DNA of 64,000 nt from Ilex aquifolium (taxonomy: Eukaryota; Streptophyta; Magnoliopsida; Aquifoliales; Aquifoliaceae): the NCBI GenBank assembly GCA_951799425.1, contig OX637391.1, positions 9,992,551 to 10,056,550 of the forward strand, given 5' to 3'. The notes under the pieces were generated by a model. It was not told the DNA's origin, searched no databases, and saw only the letters and a list, made by a program, of their open reading frames with translations. The position numbers and the translations under genes were made by a program. Shown here piece after piece: positions 1 to 10,649 of the stretch. Each line of letters opens with the position of its first letter. The stretch's first letter is position 1.

Positions 1-1500
1 TAACCGAAGGCCAAAACAACTCAACTAAATTGATGGACCTAAACATCCAACAATGGATTTGCAGGTATGTGGCCTACATTCTCCAAGGACACAATTAATG
101 ACCTATTTCAACAATTCACACCCAATATTAAACTACAATCATGTTATTTAATAGCTTTAATAAAAAATCCACAACAAATTCACCATTTCATAGATAACCA
201 TTATAAATTTAACTAACACCAATCAAATAATTAGGCGCATTGCAGATAATTTACCTTTCTTTGAGATGCTGCATCCATGGTATATACATGACACAAAAGA
301 TCAAAATTTTTGTCTCACAGTTTGATAACAATCTTTATATTGAAAAATTTCATTCCCCTAGAGTTCAATATGAATTCCTGTTGAAGTAATGAGGTTGAAG
401 AAGGGGGAAAAGTCAACTGGATTGGGAAAAATTCCATAAAGGTTGGAAAAGTAAGAACAATTGAACATATATTAACTCTTTAATATCTGATACATTCAAT
501 TCAGAGTGTCTTTGAGAGCCCTTCTCATTAGGAAAAAACATTGAGAATCCAAAACAATCACATCAACCTCTCAATTTTGATTTAAATTTCAAAATTGTTT
601 AATATCCATAGAATCCAATCACCAATCTAATTCAAAAATTAGAAACCAAAATTGAAAGATCAGTAAAATAAAAATCGAAATGGAAACAGAGAAGGGCTGA
701 GATGAGTGTGTGCACATAGCTAGGGGAGTAAAGTTAGGGGCATTTTGTCAAACAACTTATTTGCGTGGTGTGTGTATGTCCTGTCTGTGTTGAGCAGTCA
801 GCGGAGACAGAGAAGTAGAGAGATAGAGACGTAGAGGGTGAGAAACAGAGAGTTGTGAGCTACCTGGTGTGACGTGCACACAGAATGAGCAGTCGAGTGA
901 GAGATGAGCAGTGTAGATACAACAGTTAGAGAGAGAGAACAGCGTCGCCGGAGTCGTTGGCGTCGTCTTTGGTGTGGCTTGGGATAGAGGAGAGAGAGAG
1001 ATAAAGAATAGAGAAAGTGGGGCACAGTTGGACAGCGAATAGAGATAGGGGGAGATAAGGGATTTTTTTTCATAGGGGGCAGAATATTTTGCCAAATTAA
1101 GTGGATTGATTTAAGGGATTTTGAAATTAAAAAATTTAGGCGGGATTAAATTTTTCAAGGGTTAATTTGGTGTGTTGAATCGATAATTCTAAAATGAGCA
1201 TAGCTCGAGATAGTTTGGGATAGCGTCGTCCATAGAATGATAATTTTTTTGGTCACAAAACAATCTTCACTGCTCTTTGTCTCTAAAATTTAAAATTGTT
1301 ATACTTTATTATATAGATAGAGAGAGGAGATGAGATAGTGTGTGTTTAAAATGTCTAAGAGGTAAGAGAGAGAGAGAGTTATATAAAAGATAAGAGTATT
1401 AAAGTTAAGTCTAATTATGATCGTCAGATCAAAAGTCTAAAAATGATATGAATCGCGAAAAGTTAAAGACAAATTTTTCTAACTACTTTATTATATAGAT
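1..1500. other. Intergenic, no gene recognised; purine-rich block
   Basis: No coding region is supported. About 797-1045 is strongly GA-rich on the + strand (CT-rich on the - strand). On the - strand it looks like an untranslated leader: CT runs followed by short GACGAC/CCGGCGACG-type blocks. The open frames there come from composition and show no protein family. The duplication shared with copy C begins at about 1501, so this flank is not part of it. Confidence 0.6.
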
Positions 1501-1778
1501 TAGTGACAAAGTGAAAGTAGAAAAAATAAATTAAAAAATAACAAAATATATGAGCGGGTCCCGAACGCTAGTAGAAATATATTATAACTTTGCGGCTCGC
1601 CTTAAGCGATTTTCATGACGCCCCTGGTTTTCATGTTATTGCTCCGTCGAAAGTTCAAGATCTCTCATTATTCACTTCTATAAAACATAGAACATAAATT
1701 CAGAAACTCAACCAATCTCTCGTGTAGGTCTGAGCTTCCTGAAAATCTCCTTCTCATATACATATCGTCATCATTATC

Positions 1779-2766
1779 ATGGTGGGTCACCGGACGTTGA
1801 TCAAACCCAGCCGGAGCGATGAGGTTTTAGACGCCGATCAGCAGCTGCAAATCAGCAATCAAGTCAGAGAGCATTTCAATTCTGTAGCCCCAAAACGACC
1901 CACAAAGCCCAACCGAAGCGACCCCGATTCTACCTCAGAAAGCTCTATTTGCACCGAAAACTTTTCTGTTCCCGAATTCCAAAAGTTTCAATCTCTTCAA
2001 TCTCAATCTCAGGTACATTTCTTGCCCATCATCTTCTCTTTTTTACTCTTAGACCCCTCTGTTTTCACCACTTCTTTTTGGGACTGTGATGTGGTATTAT
2101 ATTATCTTTCTCTAATCGTTTGTGGTATGATAAATTCGATCAGGTTATGTTCACTGGTCCAAATACCCTGGAACAAGAAGAATTTGTGGAGACACAGTAC
2201 TACAAAGAGTTGGATTCTATTGACAAACAACACTACGCGGTCCAATACTTATTTTCTTTTTTCTTTTTCGTTGTTGCAGATTTGTATATTTAGCATGTTT
2301 AATCTGGTGAAACCGAAAAGACGTAATTTTTTGACATAATTTATTAATTTAATTAATCATTATCGATCGAATTCATTAAAATCCGTAGTCAATTTAATGA
2401 TATTGTTGATAGGAGAATGATATTTTTTTTTAATTTTTTTTTCACATTGAACAGACTGGAAGTGGGTTTATAAAGGCGGTGAGCGAAAAGGTGAAGATGA
2501 ATATGATCTTCAGTTGCCAAGAGGTGAAGAAAACATTAACGGAGGATACAGAAAAATGATATTCAAAACCAACCCAGCAACATACGATTGGATTCCAAGT
2601 CTCGAAGAAGATCAGGTACTCTTTTAATCTTGATCATGTATGTCCACACGGCTCATCCAAAACCAAATTTACTGAGAATTCACAGGAATTATCACTGTTA
2701 TGATATGTTGTTTTTTATCAGGTCGTATATGTGTCTGCAAAGCCCAACCGGAGTGAGAGTAGTTAG
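1779..2766 (+). pseudogene. MEE59-like gene, copy A, frameshifted
   Basis: This is a copy of the four-exon gene at 51313-52312. By alignment the exons are 1779-2012, 2144-2239, 2455-2615 and 2722-2766, with the same GT-AG junctions. Exon 3 is 161 nt instead of 162. One G is missing in the AAAAGG run near 2490, where copy C has AAAAGGG. The frame then runs to a TGA at 2557-2559, so the conserved C-terminal third (GGYRK, NDWIPSLED) is lost. Exon 1 also lacks one Gln-Ser repeat present in copy C (78 codons against 80). The promoter-proximal sequence is as well preserved as in C, so it may still be transcribed. I infer loss of function from the single-base deletion; a sequencing error is the alternative. 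Confidence 0.8.
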
Positions 2767-3345
2767 ATCGGGAAGGTAGAAGAAAGGATCATGTCAACGT
2801 TAATTTTTTCATGTGATAGCTAGTATTATTCTGGGGAGATTAGTGAGGATGGTGGAAGTTTAAAGAATTTTTAAATGATTATTATTTTAATATTTTCAGC
2901 ACCTGATTGATGTCGTTCTTATCAATAATTCCATAGTCGTCTTTTTCATTCGAGTACATACCGCCAGACCAAATTGATCATATCCTAATACAGGGATTAT
3001 CGACTCGGATAGTGTTTACGAGTAGGTGAATGTTGAAAGAATAATGCTGTAGATATTACTTTTGTGTATTATCGTCACAATCAAAATCATTGAATATTTA
3101 ATAAATTCTATGAATTTACTAATTTCTTTAATAAAATCATTGGCACAACAATGACGCTCGATAACCAAATAGGACATGTTAACTATGATTTATTTTTAGT
3201 TTTTTATTCGAATATCGCATTTGTTTGAGTGATATCAATTTTCTTACAAAACTTTACTATCCAATCATTAATTATTAGACCCAGACAGATACAAAATACT
3301 CCCTCTCCTTCGCGTGAGAGCCCTAGGGGTGGCTCAACAGTATTA
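2767..3345. other. Downstream flank of MEE59 copy A
   Basis: AT-rich non-coding sequence, near-identical to 52313-53080 apart from the 184-bp insertion in copy C. No gene seen. Confidence 0.7.
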
Positions 3346-3960
3346 GGGTTCGTTTGTTTAGCGAGAGAATGATAGAAAATACAAGAAAAAGAAATTTTTA
3401 AAAATTTTCATGTGTTTGATTAGCTTGAAAAGGAAAATGATGGAAAAATAATTTTCCTTCATTCTTGAATTTTCTCACAAATAACCAACTTTTTTTTTCT
3501 TGTAAAAAACACAAGGAAATGCAAGAAAGTTGTGATCTATAACTAACTTCCTATTTTACTCTTATTTTTCTTAAAATATTTTATTGGTTATTAATTTTAA
3601 AAAATTTTGGTATGAATTTGATTAATCATATAATATGGCCCAAAGACCATTGTATTGGTGATTGTCTTAAAATTAAGTTTCGAGCCATTTTTTAAAATTT
3701 TTTTAATTTTCAATTATAATTACATATTTTTTTTTAGACCAATTTAATATAATTAAGGGTAATTTAGACAATTATAAAAATTTCTTATAACTTTTTTTTT
3801 TCAAACAATAGAATGATTTTTTTTTAAAACTTTCCGGTAAATTTTTCATTCTAACCAAATACTTGTATGAAATATATATTTTCTATAATTTTCTTTTCTT
3901 TCACTTCACTTTTTATCATTTTCACTTTCCATCATTTTTTTCTTCCTAACCAAACGAACT
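3346..3960. mobile_element. MITE-like insertion specific to copy A
   Basis: Copy C runs directly from the GGCTCAACAGTATTA context into the TTTGGATTTTAGG context, while copy A has about 615 bp in between. The insert has inverted ends: GTTCGTTTGTTTAG at the left, and CTAACCAAACGAAC at the right. It is AT-rich with no coding capacity. I could not define a clean target duplication, so the superfamily stays open. Confidence 0.65.
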
Positions 3961-4776
3961 TTTGGATTTTAGGTCTCAAATTTTTAGAAGGCCCACAATT
4001 CTAAATACATTACTAACTCAAAAAAAATTTAAATCTATTAAATTTGAAACCTTAAAAAAAAAGTTCAAAAAAATTAAGTACAATCAACCCTATTTCCTAA
4101 AGCCACTTTCGGTCCCCTATTTCTTCCCCAAAGCCTTCGTTCTGTGAATCCCCAATATTCTCAACCCTATTCCCTTCATCCAATACTTCTACCCATAGTT
4201 TTAAAACTCGGCCGGACATCAACCTGGCAAAGAGACTGGATCAATGGATTATTACTCACGAGTCAACTATTGAATCACTGATCGGATCGGTAATATAATT
4301 GAAAAAAAAAATTTATTATAAATAGGCTAAAAATCATAATAATTATGAAAAATAGCATCAAACTTGTAAAATATTAAAAATTTCTAGCATCAACAACATC
4401 CCAACAATATTAAAAATATAGATTCAAGCTTACAAAGATCTTAAATCAACTTTCATAAATATGTTCAAATTACCCAATCTGCTCAAGCTCAACAGCAGAC
4501 ATAAGCAAAATAAAAAAATTGCCCTAATCGCTCAATTGATCAAATAGCATTATCATAGATTCAAAGATTGACCAAAAAATCAAATGATTGTAATGGTTTC
4601 TCTACTACTTAATCAAAGTATCTTTTCTGGTAAAAATAAAAATAAAAATCAGTAATTATTGTTTTTTTATCATCATTTGTCCATTTTAATGTCTACGCCA
4701 AATTGAAGCAGAAGATCTCTCTTAATGTAAATAGAAACAAACAACAGAAAGTAATAGTACCTACTCCTGCATGAAT
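3961..4776. other. RLK-A 3' flank, non-coding
   Basis: AT-rich sequence matching 53090-53919 of copy C. RLK-B shares only the last stretch (from about 4697, matching from about 28933). No gene is supported; the short open frame at 3962-4147 is present in both A and C but has no recognisable features. Confidence 0.6.
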
Positions 4777-6147
4777 TTATCTGGCATCATCAACTTTCAA
4801 TTGGGAGAACACTTCACCAGCATTTAAAAAAATTGTATCTGAACCATCAATCACTCCCAGGGTCCATTCATCTTCATCCATGGTGATGCTATTTGACGGT
4901 AAGCGATTAACGACATGCAATGGCAACTCCAATGAAGCATCTATGGTCATGTCTTCATATGGCTCTCTTAGAACTGTGGTTTGGTTGAGCTGCAGTGCAT
5001 ATTCCAGATCCCACAACACATGGATCATTCCGGGCCTGTCAATCCCACAATCCATCAAACAATTCTCCACTGTTTCCCCAAATTTTCTCAGTGAATTGGG
5101 ATTAATTTTGCCCTCAAGGAAAGGATCAACAATTTTTTCGAGCTGTCCTTTCTTTTGCCAAGACATCCCCCAATCAGCCAAGTTCACTTGATCCCGCGGA
5201 AGCAAGTTACTAATGGCTGGTCTAGCACAAAAAACTTCAAGCAGAACCACTTTGAAAGAGTACACATCCGATTTCTGAGTTAATTGCAGGCACCTAAAGT
5301 ACTCAGGATCGAGATAACCAAAACTTCCTTTTACATCTGTGCTGATATAGGTTTGATCAGGGGCACCTGATCTTGAAAGACCAAAATCAGCAACTTTAGC
5401 CACATAATGTCCATCAAGCAAGATATTGGTTGACTTGACATCGCGGTGAATGATGCCCCCATCTGAACTAGTGTGAAGGTAATGAAGACCCTTTGCTGCT
5501 CCAATGCAGATTTCCAGCCTTCGATTCCAATCCAATTCGGATCGTGAAGACGATGATCGCCTAGAGTCTTCATTTAAATTATAGAGATGGTCTCTCAGAG
5601 TTCCCTTCTCCATAATTCATAAACCAGTATCATTTCAGACCTTTCATCACAATATCCAATCAAAGAAACAAGATGGCAATGGCGAATTTTCGATAAGACC
5701 ATGATCTCAGTTTGGAACTCTGGAAGCCCCTGGCCATGTCCTGGTTCACTTCTTTTCACAGCCACTTTCATGCCGTTCCGAAGAGTTCCTTTGTAGACTT
5801 TCCCAAACCCTCCCTCACCAATTTTTAATTTGGTATCAAAATTATTTGTTGCATACAGTAAATCAGCAAAACTTACCTTTAATCCGAGGTTCAAATTTGG
5901 AAGAGGTGAGCCTCTGCTAGATTGTTGAGTAATCTTACTATAAGAACTGTCAACATCAACATATACAGGCACTGCTGGCCAATCTGATGTCTCAGAGGGC
6001 TTTGCTTTCCTGCATTTCAAACCAAACAAGACCACCATTATCAATATGAGGATCAAAGTCACACCTCCGACAACTGACCCGACTATTATAAGCCAATGTT
6101 TCGTCATTGGCTTCGTTGTCTTTGGAGCTGATCCCACATCTTCGATT
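4777..6147 (-). pseudogene. CrRLK1L receptor-like kinase, copy A, 3' half (TM + kinase)
   Basis: This is the C-terminal half of the gene whose N-terminal half lies at 16886-18174. Read from 6147 to 4777 it holds the end of the ectodomain, a transmembrane segment (HWLIIVGSVVGGV), the glycine loop [12 protein letters not shown], the ATP-site lysine in VAVKRSEP, the catalytic loop HRDVKSTN and DFG. It is broken in two ways. A Tat retrotransposon inserted at AGCTC (6148-6152) separates it from its start. A single G is missing near 5613, where copies B and C read CATGAATTC and A reads CATAATTC, so the frame breaks inside VYEFMEK. A conserved Gly in DVYSFGVV is also replaced by Lys. The family signals at the cell surface by binding RALF-type peptides or wall components; this copy cannot make the full receptor. 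Confidence 0.92.
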
Positions 6148-6152
6148 AGCTC
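6148..6152. repeat. Target site duplication AGCTC (left)
   Basis: AGCTC precedes TGATGG at 6153 and recurs at 16886-16890 after the right LTR. RLK-B has a single AGCTC at the equivalent exon position (GATTAGCTCCATAATC near 30385), which is the empty site. Confidence 0.95.
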
Positions 6153-6720
6153 TGATGGTCCTTTTGTTGTGTGGATGAGCAGAAGGTGTGTGGATTGTTT
6201 TGGACAAGATGGATCTGAGCTATAAGGCTCGTGAGTTGGTGGATAAATGTTCTAATTAACCGAGGTGTAGTATATGCAATACAGTAGAAATATAGTGGTT
6301 CACCGGCTGATAAGCTCGGCTAGTCCACTCTCTAATGGAGGCTCTTGCTCCTTTCTCTTTATTGATTGTTCTCTCTCAGTACAATTTTTGGTCTCCCTTT
6401 CAATGGAGGCGTTACCTAGTTTTTATAGGGCTGTTCCCTATTCTGTTAGACTTCGTCGAGATTCTTGCATGTCATTCGTATGATTCTCCTAGATTTCAGG
6501 AGGGGATCTTGATTAGTTGAGAGTTATTTGGCTTAATTCTAGCTTTCCACTCCGCTGGAGGTGCTGGCTGTTATCCAACTATCCCCTATTTACTCTTGCT
6601 ATTATCTTTTCCGGGGTAGAGTTTTAGCTCTGGATTTCTGAACTCTGTGTGTCTAGCCCGACCTCCCGATCTGACCACTTCTCCTGAGCTCATGTCTGGA
6701 ACTTATTTTAGGTATCAACA
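6153..6720 (-). repeat. 3' LTR of the Tat element (left)
   Basis: 568 bp, with TG/CA ends. By eye it differs from the right LTR at about 22 positions, all substitutions, roughly 4%. Confidence 0.93.
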
Positions 6721-6908
6721 GTTGTCCCTCAGCCCTTGGTCCAAGCGAGCTTGGGTAAGGGCTGAGCTTCTCTTTTTTTTTTTTTTTTTTTACCGAGCTA
6801 GGCCAGCACGTGGCTGGTCCTAACTTGCACGTGGGAGTTGTTTTGTGACGGTTTTCTATAATCATGGCCTCCTCGATTCCCGCGCTCGTTACAGCCCACA
6901 CCTTTCAA

Positions 6909-7097
6909 GTTATAAATGCCCAAACGGCTGTCAGAACCCCGCTTCTTCTTCTGTTCAACTTCCCTCTTCGTACCTCTCCTTTCGACTCCTTGGCTTCCTG
7001 CTCAAAGTCGAGTTTCCTAGGTTCGATTCAAAGATTCTCATTGCCCTTCTCCTGTGATTTCTCCCTGGGTTACGGCTCGTTGTTCATCTTAAGCTAG
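6909..7097 (+). promoter_or_regulatory. Putative promoter and 5' leader of the antisense gene
   Basis: A TATAAAT motif at about 6909-6915 is followed by a CT-rich leader that ends CTAG|GTACGT at 7097/7098, a plausible splice donor. The second Tat copy has the same leader (donor at 61466/61467) and the same following block (GGATCCCTCGA near 7136 and 61508). The conserved donor and leader are seen directly; the promoter role is inferred. Confidence 0.45.
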
Positions 7098-7364
7098 GTA
7101 CGTTTCTTGTCCTTTTTCACCTCTTTTCTCGTTCTGGATCCCTCGAGTTCGAGGTGGTTATTGTACTTTTGGGCTTTTCGGTTCTTTTATTTCTAGAATC
7201 GAGACTATTGCCTGTCCCCTCTTCCCCTCTTCGTGGACTAGTGTTCTATTGTGAGAATCCTCGGCGTTGGGAGCTATTGTGCTGACCCTAGGGTTATTAG
7301 GGAGAGCTTAATTAGCATTCCCCCTCTCTACCGCTCTTTCAATTTGCCCTTCCCTCGTCCTACC

Positions 7365-10044
7365 ATGTCTGTTTCCTCTGGAGCCACCCCTTCCTCCGTT
7401 TCCCTCCTAGGCGGCAAATCTGCCGAGGAGGATACTGACCTAGGAGATGTAGGTGTTGAAATCGACAACTTCCCGGGTGTAGATTCTGTTGATGCGGGGG
7501 TAAATGTTGGGGAACCTCCCTCAACATCCGTTTCTGTTCCCCCTAAGCCTAGTAAAGGTAAGGGCAAGGTGAGCGAGGTGGGAATCCCATCTGTAGGCAT
7601 ATGAGCTGCCTTCAGTTATGCAGAGCGCGTGGGCGCTAGTGAGGTCGATCCCTCTTTCCTGAAGGCTCTCGGGGCTCACTACGGGTTTCCCCCTGGAGTT
7701 CGATACTGGAGCCCTGATGCATCTACCTCATATGTCACCCAAGTTCATAAGAAGGTATGTTTCTTTGTGGTCGCCTTTGAGAACGACCTTCGCTTTCCAA
7801 TGCATCCCTTCATTAAGGGCGTTTTGCAACACTTTAACGTTTGTCCTGTCCAACTCTCTCCTAACTTCTGGGGTGTGCTAGTAGGTCTCCTTGTTTACTT
7901 TAAGACCCATAAGCTTGGTGTGCGCACTGTTCCCATACTTATGGACCTTTTTAACGTTAAACACAACTCTTCTGAGGGCTTTTTATACATTTCAAAACGG
8001 GCATCAGCCAAGTTGATCATATCTGACCTCCCAAGCTCCCACAAGGGCTGGAAAAAGCATTACTTCTTTGTGGGAGGCACTCAATGGGAGTACGACCCTA
8101 CAGATAGGACAGACACCCTCTCAATTCCTAAAGCGTGGTCTGCTCCAGATAACATGGGTAAGTTCTCAGCCGAGCTGCCTGAGATCAGATTTTTTATTTG
8201 CCCCCTCCCCTGACTTCATTCTGCCTTCATCACTCCTCAGGTAAGCGCTTTGAGCTTAGTGCTGAAGACGAGCACGTGCTGCTAAAGTTGGAGAAGTGCA
8301 AGCCAAAGAGATATTCTGAACTCATCCAGCCCTGGGTTCTGGTGGATCAAGGGCTGAGCCCCCCTGCGGTGACGATAGCCATCCCACTTTCGGCTGTCAG
8401 CGTTGAAGGAGTGGAAGGTGGTGTCCACTTGGTTGACTTTATTGCCTTTAATTCCATCTCTTTCTTTTTTTTTTTTTTTTAAACTCGCCCAGTTTAGTTC
8501 TTCCAGGTTCTTCCATAATGAAGCCCACCTCTGAGGAACTCCAGGCCAAGATCAACCAGTTAGCGAAGAGTGGGAAAGGTAACAAACGGAAAGCCGTGGT
8601 CGGCTCTGGAAGTAGCCCTGTTACTCGGGCTAAGATTCAAAAGTTGGGGGTGCCCTCTTCTTCTCCAGCTTCGACTTCAATAAAGTAGGTCCAACCGTTG
8701 AACACCCCACAAGTCGTTGAGGTCTGCCTCCCCTCAGGGGTTCAGCCTGCTTTAAGGCGAACTCATGAGCCAGGCGAGGCTTCTCCTTCCTCGTCTGAGG
8801 TCAAGGAAGCCTTGAGGTTGGTCCCCGACCTTCAACCTGGTACTTTCTCTTATAGTCCTTCTGGGAAGATTATCGAATTCTTTCCGAAGAAACCTGGGTG
8901 TGATGAAGAAAAGCGCCCCAAGGTGGAGGAGAGTGAGGACTCCTTTTTTGAGAAAAGGATGTTTGCTGCTGGGGCCATTTCTTCTGTTCTTACTGATTTT
9001 GACGTTCAAAAGGCTTCTTCTATGCCTCTTGAGGAGACCATCAGCTCAGCTCTTTAGGAAACAGCTGTCGTAAGTTCTTGCATTCTCATACATCCATTTA
9101 TCTTTACGTCATAACCTTATGCTTACCTCTTCTGGCTTTCTCTCCTGTCCCCAGCTGGCTCTCCACGTAAAAGGTTTGGTGAGTAGGATCCAATCCTCTG
9201 AGAGTTCTGTCAGAGCTTTAAAGGCATACGAGGTTAAGGTTGCCCAACTCGCTTTTGACAATGACGACCTTCGAGCTCAGGTGACAAGCTTCAAAGAGGA
9301 ATTGGAGAACCAGGCTTCTTCCCTTCAGGGCTTACAAATGGCAAAAGATAATGCTGAAGAAAGAGAAAAGAAAGCCAGGGATGAGCTAAGAATGGCCAGG
9401 GAAGAGCTGAAACTTAAATCCGAGGCCTGGGCTAAGGCCAGTCAAGAAGCCTTTGAAGCTCAGAGCTCTTTGAAGAGCATGACGAGGACTATCTCGCTGT
9501 GACTGAGGCAAATGTTGCACTCTGCACCGAGCTCGAGGCGCAAAAAACTCTTGTCAAGGAAAAAGATGATGTTATTGCTGAGCTGAGGGATGACGTCACC
9601 ATTTAGTGGGCCACAGGATGACTTGCCTTCAAACGCCGAGCTACGAAGACCTATCCAGACCTTGACTTCTCCTTTACTATTCCTACCAAGGAGGAGCTGA
9701 AGGAGACTGATACAGATGGTGAGGGGGACAGCTTGGCTCCTCTAGATTTTACCTCAGAAGGTGTTGAGATGTCCATCCCTCCTGCTGAGACCTCTGAAGC
9801 CCTTTCTACTGGGACATGCTCTGTTATTGTAATTTTCGAGCTCCCAGCTGTAACTTCTGATGTTTCTGCCACTGTACCGTTCTCGGCTGACCTTGTGAAT
9901 GAGGCCCTTGCTCAGAATTCGTCATCAATAGGAACAGAGATCCGTGTAGCTGGCACCCCTGGAAGTTCTCCTCTTCTGTCTGCTGTCGAAGGCTCATCTG
10001 CTGAGTTGCAGAATCATTCACTTATGCCTTCCTTAGACACTTAG
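7365..10044 (+). pseudogene. Antisense gene of the Tat element: Transposase_28-like domain plus coiled coil, intron-containing
   Basis: It runs opposite to gag-pol. Exon model from comparison with the second copy at 61780-63861: exon 1 7365-8157, exon 2 8241 to about 8420, exon 3 8507-9069, exon 4 9155-10044, all with GT-AG borders at matching positions. Exon 1 has an acidic N-terminus (DLGDVGVEIDNF), a basic Lys/Gly linker, then a globular part with FPMHPFIKGVLQHFNVCP and NFWGVLVGLLVYF. That resembles the Pfam family 'putative gypsy type transposon' (Transposase_28). Exon 4 encodes a long coiled coil and ends with PDLDFSF and a Ser/Thr/Pro-rich tail. In-frame stops (TGA 7602-7604, TAG near 8685 and at 9055-9057) make this copy a pseudogene. 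The function of such proteins is unknown to me. Antisense extra genes have been described in Tat elements; the exon structure here is my inference. Confidence 0.7.
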
Positions 10045-10272
10045 AGCTCTCTTCATGTTCATGTGACTCTAATTTCATTTTTAATGTACTTTGACCTCGT
10101 ACTCTGAAATACAAACTTTGAAAAATAATTTTTGTTCTGAACTTTCGCTTCGAAATGTAATGTGACTTCTGGTTTGAAACATAATTATGTTTTCCTTTGC
10201 TTTATGTTCCCCTTGCCTTCGTTGCTTCGAGAAGTACTTCAGTTCTTCTTAAAGCAAAATTATTGATTTTAT

Positions 10273-10572
10273 GAGCTGTAGGGCTCTTTTCCTGAATTAA
10301 GGAATTGGTCGTGAGCTACAGGGCTCTTTTTCTGAATTAAAGAATTCATTGTGAGCTACAGGGCTCTTTTTATGAATTAAAGAACTCACCATGAGCTGCA
10401 GAGCTCTTTTTATGAATTAAAGAACTCATCATGAGCTGCAGGGCTCTTTTCCTGAATTTAGGAATTCACTGTGAGCTGCAGGGCTCTTTTTATGAATTAA
10501 AGAACTCATCATGAGCTGCATGGCTCTTTTCCTGAATTTAGGAGTTCACTGTGAGCTACAGGGCTCTTTTTA
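10273..10572. repeat. 40-bp tandem repeat, about 7.5 copies
   Basis: Each unit starts GAGCTRCAGGGCTCTTTT and continues with GAATTAAAGAACTCA-type sequence; the period is exactly 40 bp. Units alternate between two variants (TATGAATTAAAGAACTC and CCTGAATTTAGGAATTC). The head of each unit, GAGCTGCAGGGCTC, is nearly palindromic. The array lies between the end of the antisense gene (10044) and the end of pol (10650). Confidence 0.93.
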
Positions 10573-10649
10573 GCTTTTTCATGGAAACAGGCAGACATGA
10601 ATCAAAAACTTGGTTATTTTATTGAAAATAATCTCATTACAAGGGAAAC

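Larger units (their letters stand above)
1501..6147. repeat. Segmental duplication block A (MEE59 plus 3' half of RLK)
   Basis: Nearly collinear with 51037-55404, in the same orientation. The shared sequence covers the MEE59 promoter, gene and downstream region, the RLK 3' flank and the RLK itself. Differences are small indels and point changes, an extra MITE at 3346-3960 in A, and a 184-bp insertion at 52792-52975 in C. The RLK part continues at 16886-18174 and then into the 5' flank at 24731, after removal of two later insertions. Confidence 0.9.

Noticed and set aside
757-1095. 112-codon open frame on the - strand
   Set aside because: Ser/Leu/Thr-rich translation of a CT-rich stretch; no domain, and overlapping frames are equally open.
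4880-5191. + strand frame opposite RLK-A
   Set aside because: Shadow of the kinase C-terminal coding sequence; the same shadow appears at 29117 and 54023.
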